A stretch of 64,000 nt of DNA. Source: Canibacter zhuwentaonis. Its GTDB lineage: Bacteria > Actinomycetota > Actinomycetes > Actinomycetales > Microbacteriaceae. Shown piece by piece: positions 34,477 to 43,204 of the stretch. Position numbers and translations under genes: made by a program. How positions within the stretch are numbered: the first letter of the stretch is position 1; each line of letters opens with the position of its first letter. The DNA lies in the NCBI RefSeq assembly GCF_018531125.1, contig NZ_JAHDSY010000004.1; one strand, written 5' to 3'. The notes under the pieces were generated by a model, which did no database searches, was not told where the DNA came from, and saw only the letters and a program-made list of their open reading frames with translations.

Positions 34477-37400
34477 AACAGGTAGATAACATTGAACTGC
34501 TTGACAATCTAATATTTGGCCGCGCAACACCGCATATCTACGCGTTTCAGACGGGCACGATCCCAAACTATCTAAAGGTTGGTGATACATATCGTCCTGT
34601 GAGTGTTCGCTTGAAAGAGTGGAAGCGAAAGTTCCCGGATTTAACAAAAGAGTACGAACATAAAGCAACAGTTGCTGATGACGTGTATTTTCGTGACCAC
34701 GCTGTGCACTATTATTTAGAAGTTATGCTCGGGAAAGAGCGTCTTCAGCCAGAACAGTTACCTGAAAATGCGGCATACTATAGCAGAGAGTTCTTCAAAG
34801 AAGTGTTGCCTGTTCAAATTGAAGATGCTATAGGCGATATCCATAATCAATATAGCGCTAAAAACCCTACGTATTCTTATTATAAGACTAGTCAACGGTT
34901 GGCAGTGACCGTGCATTATGAGCGCGGTGATGTATGGGAACTACGCCCTAATCAGCAAGACGCTGTTAATAATTTTGTGAAGGCTGTTAAGACTGGTCGC
35001 ACGAATTTGTTGATGTATGCTGTTATGCGTTTCGGTAAATCTTTCACCTCTTTGGCTTGTGCTAAAGCTATTAATGCGAAAACTGTATTGATTGTTTCAG
35101 CTAAGGCTGATGTGCGTGAGGAATGGCAGAAAAATGTTGAGAGACCGGGAAATTTTATTGGGTATAAATTCTTAAGTTCTCAGGATTTGTTAGCAAATTA
35201 CAACATCGTTTCCGATATCCATGCTCAAGATGAAACTGCCGTTATATTTTTAACTTTACAGGATCTACAAGGATCTGAGATCAAAGCAAAGCACGCTCAA
35301 ATTTTTGAAAACAATATTGATTTGCTCGTTGTCGATGAGACACACTTTGGGGCGCGCGCTGGCAGCTATGGTGCGATTTTACGTACGGTGCAACATTCCG
35401 AGGAGAAGTATTTAAAAGAGGATTCTAAGATCCTTCGTAAACAAGAAGACGACCGGGTATCCCTAGACGCTGCTACTGATCAGCTAAAAGAGCTTAAAGC
35501 TAAGATCCGTTTGCATCTTTCTGGTACTCCGTATCGTATTTTAATGGGTTCAGAGTTTGAATCGCAAGACATCATCTCTTTTGTCCAATTTACTGACATT
35601 GCTAGTGCGAAAGAGACTTGGGATGAGCAAAACATAGACAATGATGATGCTGAAGAATGGGATAACCCGTATTTTGGCTTCCCGCAGATGATTCGCTTTG
35701 CGTTCCATCCTAGTCAACGGGCAGTTGAGAAAATGGAGGATTTAAAGAAAGACGGAGTTAACCTAGCTTTGTCTGCGCTATTGAAGCCAAAGTCCATAAA
35801 AAAGGACAACAAAACAAAACTGCATCAGCAATTTGAACATGAGATTGAGGTCTTAGATTTTCTGCGAGTTATTGACGGGAGTGCAAACGACTCTAAACTT
35901 TTAGGGTTTTTGGATTATGAAAAAATAAAACAGGGTCAGATGTGTCGCCATATGGTGATGGTTTTGCCGTATTGCGCTTCTTGTGATGCTCTAGAAAAGC
36001 TCATTGCTGATAATAGGATGGATTTTAAGAATCTTTGCCAATACGAAATATTGAACATCTCAGGCGTTGACGGTTCTCGTGTATTCCGTACAGCTAGAGA
36101 TATTCAAGCTCGTATTGCAGAGCTTGAAACCCGTGGCAAAAAAACGCTTACCTTAACGGTAAATCGTATGCTGACTGGATCAACTGTTGAGCAATGGGAC
36201 ACTATGCTCTACCTTAAAGATACTGCTAGTCCACAAGAATATGACCAGGCAATTTTTCGTTTGCAAAATCAATACGTACGAGAACTAAGCGATGGTAAGA
36301 AAATCATTAAGGAGTGTCTAAAACCGCAAACTCTTTTGGTTGATTTCGATCCGTATCGTCTCTTTGCTATGCAAGAGCAAAAATCCCTTATATATAATGC
36401 AAATACCGAGAAAAATGGAAATGCGCACTTGCGAGAACGTATTGCAAGCGAGCTGCGCATTTCTCCTATAATTATCATTAATCATAACAGGCTAGAACAA
36501 GTTCAAGCAGCTGATATTTTACGTGCAGTGAACAAATACAACAATTCACGCTCTATTGCGGATGAAGTGCTCGACTTGCCCGTTGATTTAAGTGTTTTGA
36601 GCGATGATAATCTACGCCGAGTTATAGAATCTCAAAACCCTTTCGGCTCAAGAGGTGGACTCACCCTAGAAGCACATGAAAGTGATATGCCGGGAACAGA
36701 CCTTGATATTCCCAGTAAAGAAGAAACAAACCAGAAGGATGACTCTAAACTCCACTCTTTGTCAGTGCTACAACCTGTGCTGCTAGATCGCAGTAGGGAA
36801 GTTAGAGACTTAGAAAATAAAATCCGAACTTACTATCAACGAATTTTATTCTTTGCGTTTCTTTGCTCTGAATCAGTAAAATCTCTGGACGATGTTTTGG
36901 AAAACTTGGCACAAGAAAAGCATAAAAGGTTAGCTTGCAATCTCGGTATTAATAAACGAGACGTACGGGCGTTACGAGATTCTTTGAACGCCTTTAAGTT
37001 AAGCGCGTTGGACTATAAAATCCAAAATATTTCTACATTGGCAACAGATGAAAGCTTGAGCCCTTTGGAGCGTGCAACAACCTCGCTGGCAAAGTTCAGT
37101 CGGATGTCTGCTTCGGAAATTATTACGCCTCTGAAAATTGCGGATGATATGGTTGGCTTACTACCAGAAGACCAGTTGCGGAAGTCAGTTGAATCGGGTG
37201 AAAAACTGCTTGATATCGCTTCAAAGTCAGGAGAATATGCTGTTGCATTAGTTAAACGATTAAAAAGTTTAGGGTTTGAAATCGACGACATCAAAGATAG
37301 TATCTATGCGATTCCAACCTCGGGTGTTGCCTATGAGTTTACGCAGCGATTTTATGAAATCCTGGGTTTGAACACAGCGTGTATTGCAAGCAAGTTTACC

Positions 37401-38561
37401 AGTTATAATCTTCTTGACATCAAAACAAAAACTGAGGAGGTTGATTATGCAAAGATCAAAGATATTCTCAGCCAGAATAAGCCCTTTGCTGATGTTGCTA
37501 TAGAAGACAATCCTGAAGGATGTGACAGCGTGCAATTCGGAACAGTTATTGGAAATCCGCCTTATCAAAAAAGCCTTCAAAGGACGAGTGATAAACAAAT
37601 CTACCCAGATTTTATGGAAATTGGTTACAATATTTCAGGTGTAGCTTGTTTTATTTCCCCCGGTAGATTCCTGTTTAACGCTGGCAAAACAGCAAAGAAC
37701 TGGAACGAAAAAATGCTAAATGACCCTCATTTAGCCGTCCCCATGTACGAACCTTTGGCAAGCAAAGTTTTTCCTAACACAGGCTTTAAGGGCGGTATCG
37801 CCATAACTCTTCGCCTTGAAAATGTAAACCTTGGTGCAATAGGCACTTATACGTCTTTCCCAGAATTGAACTCAATCGTTCAAAAGGTGAAATCTGCAGC
37901 CGATTTTACTTCATGGATGCAAGATATTCATTTGCAGCAAAAGTTTAACCTTGAAAAACTCTATGAAGATTACCCTGAGGCGCGCTCGTTGGTGGGCAGT
38001 AGCGGGAGAGAGCGGAGACTAACCACCGGCATTTTTCAGCAACTTGAGGTGTTTTCTGATGCTCCAAGATCTGATAGAGATCTTAGAATATTGGGTTTGA
38101 TAAACAATAAAAGAGTTTGGAAATACATTCCAGCAAAGTATATTTCAGATCACCCGAATACTTTCTCTTATAAAGTAATTGTTCCCAAATCTAATGGTTC
38201 CGGTTCTCTTGGAGAAGCGTTAAGCACACCCCTAATCGGGGAACCCCTAATCGGGGAACCCCTAATCGGGGTTACCCAGTCTTTTATAACTTTTGGAAGT
38301 TATCCTTCGGAAGAAATCTCTGCCCGTGCTCTGTCATATCTAAAGACTAAAATGTGTAGAGTGTTGCTCGGAAGCCTTAAAGTCACTCAGGATAATAATC
38401 AACCAACTTGGGCAAATGTTCCTGCGCAAAATTTTGCAGAACATCTCGATATTAACTGGAACTGTACAATCAAAGAACTTGATCAACAGCTTTACACGAA
38501 ATATGCTTTGAGTGAAAAAGAAATTGAGTTTATCGAGAAAAATGTAAGAGAGATGGAGTGA
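34473..38561 (+). CDS. Single-chain restriction-modification enzyme: GIY-YIG nuclease, helicase, N6-adenine methyltransferase
   Basis: A fusion protein of 1362 residues. Residues about 20-95 form a GIY-YIG-like nuclease (HIYAFQTGTIPNYLKVG, then RDHAVHYYLEVML). Residues about 160-620 form a superfamily-2 translocase with motif I AVMRFGKSF, motif II LLVVDETHFG, motif III HLSGTPYR and a late motif EYDQAIFRLQNQY. From about 870 a gamma-type N6-adenine methyltransferase shows motif X EIITPLKIADDM, motif I LLDIASKSGEYAVAL and motif IV VIGNPPYQ (about residue 1026). A C-terminal target-recognition region (about 1080-1340) contains a five-residue tandem repeat. The layout recalls type ISP enzymes but with GIY-YIG in place of an Mrr-like nuclease. 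It is coupled to the preceding gene by ATGA. The A+T-rich base use suggests transfer. Confidence 0.85.
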   Translation: MKQVDNIELLDNLIFGRATPHIYAFQTGTIPNYLKVGDTYRPVSVRLKEWKRKFPDLTKEYEHKATVADDVYFRDHAVHYYLEVMLGKERLQPEQLPENAAYYSREFFKEVLPVQIEDAIGDIHNQYSAKNPTYSYYKTSQRLAVTVHYERGDVWELRPNQQDAVNNFVKAVKTGRTNLLMYAVMRFGKSFTSLACAKAINAKTVLIVSAKADVREEWQKNVERPGNFIGYKFLSSQDLLANYNIVSDIHAQDETAVIFLTLQDLQGSEIKAKHAQIFENNIDLLVVDETHFGARAGSYGAILRTVQHSEEKYLKEDSKILRKQEDDRVSLDAATDQLKELKAKIRLHLSGTPYRILMGSEFESQDIISFVQFTDIASAKETWDEQNIDNDDAEEWDNPYFGFPQMIRFAFHPSQRAVEKMEDLKKDGVNLALSALLKPKSIKKDNKTKLHQQFEHEIEVLDFLRVIDGSANDSKLLGFLDYEKIKQGQMCRHMVMVLPYCASCDALEKLIADNRMDFKNLCQYEILNISGVDGSRVFRTARDIQARIAELETRGKKTLTLTVNRMLTGSTVEQWDTMLYLKDTASPQEYDQAIFRLQNQYVRELSDGKKIIKECLKPQTLLVDFDPYRLFAMQEQKSLIYNANTEKNGNAHLRERIASELRISPIIIINHNRLEQVQAADILRAVNKYNNSRSIADEVLDLPVDLSVLSDDNLRRVIESQNPFGSRGGLTLEAHESDMPGTDLDIPSKEETNQKDDSKLHSLSVLQPVLLDRSREVRDLENKIRTYYQRILFFAFLCSESVKSLDDVLENLAQEKHKRLACNLGINKRDVRALRDSLNAFKLSALDYKIQNISTLATDESLSPLERATTSLAKFSRMSASEIITPLKIADDMVGLLPEDQLRKSVESGEKLLDIASKSGEYAVALVKRLKSLGFEIDDIKDSIYAIPTSGVAYEFTQRFYEILGLNTACIASKFTSYNLLDIKTKTEEVDYAKIKDILSQNKPFADVAIEDNPEGCDSVQFGTVIGNPPYQKSLQRTSDKQIYPDFMEIGYNISGVACFISPGRFLFNAGKTAKNWNEKMLNDPHLAVPMYEPLASKVFPNTGFKGGIAITLRLENVNLGAIGTYTSFPELNSIVQKVKSAADFTSWMQDIHLQQKFNLEKLYEDYPEARSLVGSSGRERRLTTGIFQQLEVFSDAPRSDRDLRILGLINNKRVWKYIPAKYISDHPNTFSYKVIVPKSNGSGSLGEALSTPLIGEPLIGEPLIGVTQSFITFGSYPSEEISARALSYLKTKMCRVLLGSLKVTQDNNQPTWANVPAQNFAEHLDINWNCTIKELDQQLYTKYALSEKEIEFIEKNVREME
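38229..38273 (+). repeat. Three-unit 15-bp in-frame tandem repeat in the target-recognition region
   Basis: The units CCCCTAATCGGGGAA (38229-38243 and 38244-38258, with a third at 38259-38273 ending TT) encode PLIGE-PLIGE-PLIGV. Each unit also carries complementary CCCC and GGGG arms. Gain or loss of a unit keeps the reading frame and changes protein length by five residues. Confidence 0.9.
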
Positions 38562-38745
38562 CGGGAACTACGTAGACTCAATTCGCCCTGGATAATAAGA
38601 CATTTTGCCCTCGTTAAAAATTATTCTCTAGGTTGTTGTTGAATTATGTTGACCCGTTTTTCGTGCTTATTCTTCTAGAGGCTCGAAAGGTAACTTTTCG
38701 CGCTGAGAAAATATCGAATGCGGTTTAGCGTGCTATCGCACTAGA

Positions 38746-39534
38746 ATGTTCACTGTGAAACCCGCTATAGATCTGCTCACAGAAACCGCCGTCGCCGATC
38801 TGCGGCTGTTTATGGCGCGGCAGGCGCAGTTTAACGGGGCGGCTATCTGGTTTATAACACGCAAATTAGGGGCTTGTGTCGCGCGCGCGGGCTTGTTTGA
38901 TCCGCTACAAAACGGCGCTGCTGGAGGAGTGGCGGACGGGCGCGCCAAGCTTGCGGTCATTGCTCCGGTATTTGCGCCGCAGAGTCTTTTGCAGCGGATT
39001 CCGACCGTGCTGGCGCTGAAAACTTTCGAGATCTCTCAGCAAAGCGCCGCAGTCAACGAGACGTATGAGACCGGCGCGATTAGTGAACGGTTGGCGCGAC
39101 TTGCCCGGGGTTGTGCCGGGCAGAATCAAGGGAGCGATGCCCAGCATAGCGGTGAGTGTAATACTGAGCTTGTGCTGCCCCCAGCGCCTTTGCCTGTGGC
39201 GTGGGCAGGAATAACCCCGCCTTTTAGAGGGTGGCAACAGACCGGGATTGTTGCTGCAGCTTCTTTGTTAACGGTTGCGCGGGAGGGGAGCGCGCAGGTT
39301 GCAAGACTGCTTCCCGAGCAACCAGGATCTGCGATAACCGAGAAAATCAGGGCGCAGGTGTGGGGCGCGCAGGTTTTGCCCGGCGTACCCGCAGGAGCGG
39401 CGTTTGCGCTCACCGCGATGGGGTTTTTAAGCGATACTGCTGCTGACGCTGTTGTCACACTGTACAGCGCACCCGGATGGGTGCGGCTGCAGACAGAATC
39501 GGGCGCGGTTCTAATCCGCAATAATGCGCTTTAG
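38746..39534 (+). CDS. Uncharacterised protein, 262 aa
   Basis: Not recognised. The protein has no signal peptide or transmembrane segment, and is Ala-rich. A middle stretch (about residues 120-150, Gly/Gln/Ser-rich) divides it into two parts. The C-terminal part has the most patterned sequence: WAGITPPFRGWQQTG, an Ala-rich helix, LRP-free VARLLPEQPGSAITEKIRAQVWG, AGAAFALTAMGFL and GWVRLQTESGAVLIR. Codon use matches the core genome rather than the adjacent restriction-modification island. It lies upstream of rpoZ in the same direction, where actinobacteria often have gmk. ATG 38746 is the likely start, GTG 38755 an alternative. Confidence 0.6.
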   Translation: MFTVKPAIDLLTETAVADLRLFMARQAQFNGAAIWFITRKLGACVARAGLFDPLQNGAAGGVADGRAKLAVIAPVFAPQSLLQRIPTVLALKTFEISQQSAAVNETYETGAISERLARLARGCAGQNQGSDAQHSGECNTELVLPPAPLPVAWAGITPPFRGWQQTGIVAAASLLTVAREGSAQVARLLPEQPGSAITEKIRAQVWGAQVLPGVPAGAAFALTAMGFLSDTAADAVVTLYSAPGWVRLQTESGAVLIRNNAL

Positions 39535-39641
39535 CCTAACTGCAGGTAAAAACACCGCCGTACAAACATCATGTGCCGCACTCAGCTAAATCGGCTACAA
39601 TTAACAGCGGTATTTCTATTCATATATTGAGGAGCTGTAGA

Positions 39642-39896
39642 GTGTCTAATAACCGGGGTATTATAGATCCGCCTATTGACGAGCTGCTTTCGCACGTCGA
39701 TTCCAAGTATTCGCTGGTGGCGTTTTCCGCGCAGCGCGCCCGCCAGATTAACAGCTACTACGCTGATTTGCACGATGAGGGCAAGCTCAACGACAACGTT
39801 GGTCCGCTTGTTGAGTGCTCTATCGATGACAAGCCACTAACCATTGCGCTGCGTGAAATAGCCGAGGGCAAACTGGTTTTGCGAGACGTGGCATAG
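39642..39896 (+). CDS. rpoZ: RNA polymerase omega subunit RpoZ
   Basis: The small subunit that helps assemble beta-prime into RNA polymerase. An 84-residue protein with IDPPIDELLSHVDSKYSLVAFSAQRARQINSYY, the conserved omega core around the YxLV...ARQIN segment, and an actinobacterial C-terminus ending ALREIAEGKLVLRD. GTG 39642 with GAGGAG 7 bp upstream is clearly the start; the longer open frame to 39573 is not needed. In most relatives coaBC and metK separate rpoZ from priA. Here priA follows after 64 bp. Confidence 0.93.
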   Translation: MSNNRGIIDPPIDELLSHVDSKYSLVAFSAQRARQINSYYADLHDEGKLNDNVGPLVECSIDDKPLTIALREIAEGKLVLRDVA

Positions 39897-39960
39897 TTTA
39901 ATTCTGTGCAGTTGTGGCGCGGGGCGGTTTGCTTTGTGCCACAAACTATATCCAGGGCAG

Positions 39961-42120
39961 ATGGGTGAGCAACAGTTATTTTTACTACCGGATGAGCCAC
40001 TTCAGCCGGTGATCGCGCGTGTTGTGCTTGACTCCAGAGTGCCGCAGCTGAGCCAGATTTTCGATTACCGGGTGCCTGAAAACCTGCGTGACAGGGTGCG
40101 AGTGGGGCAGCGAGTTAAGATTCCTTTGCGCCGGGCGCAGCGAAATTTCGGGTGGATTGTAGAGCTCGTCGAAAACAGCACATATCAAGGGCAGCTCGCC
40201 AGTATTTCCGATCTCGTGAGTGATGTTGTGCTGCTCGATAAGCAGGTTTGGGAACTGGCGCAAGCGGTTGCGGATCGCTCTGCTGGCAGTCCGAGCGACG
40301 TGCTGCGGCTTGCTATTCCAAAACGCCACGCGGCGGCGGAAAAAGCGTATTTTGAAGAAAAACAGGGCTGCGACGCGGGTGAACAGGTCGTATCTGGCGT
40401 GCACGCCGAAACTGAGATAGTAGATCCACCGGAAGCTGGTCTTACCGCCGCGCTGGGGTCTGAAATCACTACCCAACAAGAAAAAGACCTGCTAACAGAA
40501 AACACCGCATCTGGCGTTAGAAACAATCAAACAGTCCTGCCGGAATACGGGGCATCAAATCTGGCAGAGCAGCTTATAGCGGGCAATAAAATAAACTTTG
40601 TTGCGAATTTTGGCGTTACGCAGCTGAGCACGGGCAACTGGGTTTCGCACTGGGCGCTGCAGCTCGTCCATACTGCCGCGCTGGTGCTGGCGCAGCAGCG
40701 CTCAACTATAATCTGCGTACCCGATTACCGCGACATCACTGAGCTGCACGACGCGCTCATCGCACTGCAACTGGGCGAGCACACGGTGCGCATTGACGCA
40801 AAACAGTCAGAACGCAAACGATACACGGCACACCTGCGCACCCTAGAGAGTGAACCCTGCATTATCATCGGCAACAGGAGCGCTATATACGCCCCCGCTC
40901 ACAAGCTGGCGGCGATTATTGTGTGGGACGAAGCAGATCCGCTATTTAACGAGCCACACGCGCCATACATGCACACGCGCGATGCCGCCATTTTGCGGGC
41001 GCAGCTCACAGGGTGTGGGCTGCTTATTGCCGGGCATGTAAACTCTGCGGTAACACAGCGCTTCATCGACAACGGATTCTACCTGTCACAGGATGGTGCG
41101 CCGCGCCGTCCGCGGATTTGGCACGCCGATGCGGCGGTAGCAGAAGACAGTTTTGCGGGCAGAATCCCGGGGGCAGCGGTAGCGCTAATTCAGGAGCACG
41201 CAAAACAGGGGCCGGTGCTAGTGCAGGTTTCAAAACCTGGCAGCGTGCGGGTTGCCGCGTGTACCATGTGCAATATGCAAGCCAGCTGTTTTGAATGCCG
41301 TGGCCCACTCGGGGTCAAATCGTACCGGGGTGCTTTGCAGTGCCTGTGGTGCGTCGCGCAGGCCATGCCGTGGCGGTGTGCACAGTGCCACGGTGACAGG
41401 GTGTTTTTCACGAGCGGTGGATCCAGCTACACCGCAGAGCAGTTTGCGCAACAGTTTGCGGGCACAAAAATTATTGTGTCAGACGGGCAAACACCGGTTT
41501 TGAGAGTTGGCACAGAACCCGCAATAGTTGTTGCAACCCCGAATGCGGAGCCCATTGCCGCGGGCGGTTACCGCGCGGTTGTGCTGCTGGATGTGTGGAA
41601 TATGCTGAATATTCCCAGGCTTCGTGTTGCAGAGGACTGTCTGCGCTGGTGGCATAATGCCGTGGCTAAACTGGCTCCTGACGGGGTTTGTCTGGTGGCA
41701 AGCGGGGCGGGCCCGATTGTTGATGCTTTTATTACGGGCAATGTTGCCGGGTATTTGCGGCGTGAGCTGAGCGCCCGTGCTGAGCTGTTGTATCCGCCAA
41801 TGGTGCGCGTAGCCAGCGCGGTCGGAGATTTTCAGGCACTTGCGACAGCGCGCGAGGTGCTCGCCAACATCCCCGAAACGTATGTTATCGGGCCGCATGA
41901 GCTGCCCGGTAACTCGTGGCAGTTGATTGTGCGGTTTAGTTATCGTTCTGGCGCGCAGGTGGCGGCGGCGCTGCGCGCGCTGTTAATAGAGCTGGCGGTG
42001 GGGTCGACGGTTGCTACCAGATTGAATCCGCGCCCGAAACCGCGCGTGCGCCTGCGCCTGAAATTTGACGACTCGAGCGTGTTTGACGAGGTACAGCAGG
42101 AGGTTTTCGCGGAATATTAA
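39961..42120 (+). CDS. priA: Primosomal protein PriA, helicase-motif-deficient actinobacterial form
   Basis: Replication-restart factor that recognises stalled forks. The N-terminal DNA-binding part has VVLDSRVPQLSQIFDYRVPENL and RVGQRVKIPLRRAQR. The Walker A lysine motif GSGKT of E. coli PriA is absent: the corresponding place reads WALQLVHTAALVLAQQRST. The Walker B is changed to VWDEADPLFNEPHAPYMHTRD. The zinc-binding cysteines are kept (CTMCNMQASCFECRG, then CLWCVAQAMPWRCAQCHG). A long non-conserved stretch occupies about residues 130-210. It is probably a structural primosome factor rather than an active helicase, as known in mycobacteria. The start is ATG 39961 with CAGGG upstream. Confidence 0.88.
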   Translation: MGEQQLFLLPDEPLQPVIARVVLDSRVPQLSQIFDYRVPENLRDRVRVGQRVKIPLRRAQRNFGWIVELVENSTYQGQLASISDLVSDVVLLDKQVWELAQAVADRSAGSPSDVLRLAIPKRHAAAEKAYFEEKQGCDAGEQVVSGVHAETEIVDPPEAGLTAALGSEITTQQEKDLLTENTASGVRNNQTVLPEYGASNLAEQLIAGNKINFVANFGVTQLSTGNWVSHWALQLVHTAALVLAQQRSTIICVPDYRDITELHDALIALQLGEHTVRIDAKQSERKRYTAHLRTLESEPCIIIGNRSAIYAPAHKLAAIIVWDEADPLFNEPHAPYMHTRDAAILRAQLTGCGLLIAGHVNSAVTQRFIDNGFYLSQDGAPRRPRIWHADAAVAEDSFAGRIPGAAVALIQEHAKQGPVLVQVSKPGSVRVAACTMCNMQASCFECRGPLGVKSYRGALQCLWCVAQAMPWRCAQCHGDRVFFTSGGSSYTAEQFAQQFAGTKIIVSDGQTPVLRVGTEPAIVVATPNAEPIAAGGYRAVVLLDVWNMLNIPRLRVAEDCLRWWHNAVAKLAPDGVCLVASGAGPIVDAFITGNVAGYLRRELSARAELLYPPMVRVASAVGDFQALATAREVLANIPETYVIGPHELPGNSWQLIVRFSYRSGAQVAAALRALLIELAVGSTVATRLNPRPKPRVRLRLKFDDSSVFDEVQQEVFAEY

Positions 42121-42179
42121 CAGAGACTTTGTGCGTGCTTGATGAGGTGCAGCAGGAACTCGATACAGAATATAATTAA
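42081..42179 (+). repeat. Imperfect duplication of the priA 3' end
   Basis: The last 40 bases of priA (42081-42120, coding FDEVQQEVFAEY and stop) are echoed downstream at 42138-42179 as a sequence that would read LDEVQQELDTEYN and stop. GAGGT.CAGCAGGA is shared, with many silent and some replacement differences. The second copy has no start codon or ribosome-binding site of its own. Confidence 0.65.
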
Positions 42180-42205
42180 TAGACACTTATATTTTTAAGG
42201 ATTAA

Positions 42206-43204
42206 ATGCGAATAATTTTTGCCGGAACTCCCGCAATCGCGACGCCCACGCTGCAAGCCTTGGTAGCCGCCGGGCATGATGTTTGCGCTGTGCTCACACG
42301 AGCCGATGCGCCGCAGGGTCGCATACGCAAAATGACCGCTTCGCCAGTTGCCGAGTGCGCGGCAGAGCATGGCATTCGGGTTATTAAGGCAAGCAGGCTG
42401 GACGCAGAAGTCACCGCGAAAGTGCGCCAGTTGCGGGCAGATCTCGGTGTGATTGTGGCGTACGGCTCAATTTTAGGGGATGAGCTGCTTAAAACCCCGC
42501 GCCTGGGCTGGGTGAACCTGCATTTTTCCAAGCTGCCAGCCTGGCGCGGCGCGGCTCCTGTGCAGCGCGCTCTGATGGCGGGCGAGCGGGAGCTTGGCGT
42601 GAGCGTTTTTAGGCTTGTTAGCGAGCTTGACGCGGGCGATATTGTGACCAAAGATGGTTACACCGCAGCAAAATTCGACACTGCGGATCAGGTGCTCACC
42701 GCAATGGGTGCGGTCGGGGCAGGCACAGTGCTCGATGCTGTTGCTGTTTTGGAGCGGAATCCGCAGGCTGGCACGCCCCAGCGGGAGAGGACAAGTTATG
42801 CGCACAAGCTGGTGCGCGCCGATGGCAGGCTTGATGTGCGCGGCAGTGTTACAGATTTTATTAATACCTGGGCGGGGGTAACGCCCGAGCCTGGCGCGTA
42901 TATAGATTTTGGTGGCGAGCCTCTGAAGATTCACGAAATTGCTCCGCTTGCAGGGGCGAGTGTATCTATGGCGCATTCTGCCGCGCCGGGGTCTGCGCCG
43001 GGTGATTCTGCCGCGCTAGCCTTCGAGCCGCCCCCGCAAACCACTCTCTCACCAGGGATTTTTCAAATCCTACAGGGGCGTGCGGTGTTGCAGCTTAGCG
43101 ATGGCGCGCTGGAAATTGTGACGGTGCAACCTGCGGGCAAACAACGGATGGCGGCTACTGCGTGGCTTAACGGTCGCGGCAAGAAAGTTGATTTTAATGG
43201 CTAA
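42206..43204 (+). CDS. fmt: Methionyl-tRNA formyltransferase
   Basis: Formylates initiator Met-tRNA with 10-formyltetrahydrofolate. The N-terminal hydrolase domain has RIIFAGTPAIATPTLQALVAAGHDV, VIVAYGSILGDELL, VNLHFSKLPAWRGAAPVQRAL (a variant of the HPSLLP...GxxP active-site region with a Phe in place of a Pro context) and ELDAGDIV. The C-terminal domain has a longer Ala/Ser/Pro-rich insertion (about residues 250-280). The length is 332 aa. AAGGA precedes ATG 42206. The stop overlaps rsmB by 8 bp. Confidence 0.95.
   Translation: MRIIFAGTPAIATPTLQALVAAGHDVCAVLTRADAPQGRIRKMTASPVAECAAEHGIRVIKASRLDAEVTAKVRQLRADLGVIVAYGSILGDELLKTPRLGWVNLHFSKLPAWRGAAPVQRALMAGERELGVSVFRLVSELDAGDIVTKDGYTAAKFDTADQVLTAMGAVGAGTVLDAVAVLERNPQAGTPQRERTSYAHKLVRADGRLDVRGSVTDFINTWAGVTPEPGAYIDFGGEPLKIHEIAPLAGASVSMAHSAAPGSAPGDSAALAFEPPPQTTLSPGIFQILQGRAVLQLSDGALEIVTVQPAGKQRMAATAWLNGRGKKVDFNG

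Noticed and set aside
38229..38273. Possible CRISPR or mobile repeat
   Set aside because: Units are directly adjacent with no spacers, in frame inside a coding sequence and only three in number.
33123..38745. Search for integrase, terminal repeats or attachment sites around the restriction-modification island
   Set aside because: None is visible on either side, so transfer is argued from composition only.
39961..42120. priA as a decayed gene because Walker A is missing
   Set aside because: Loss of helicase motifs is a known general feature of actinobacterial PriA; the frame and zinc cysteines are intact.
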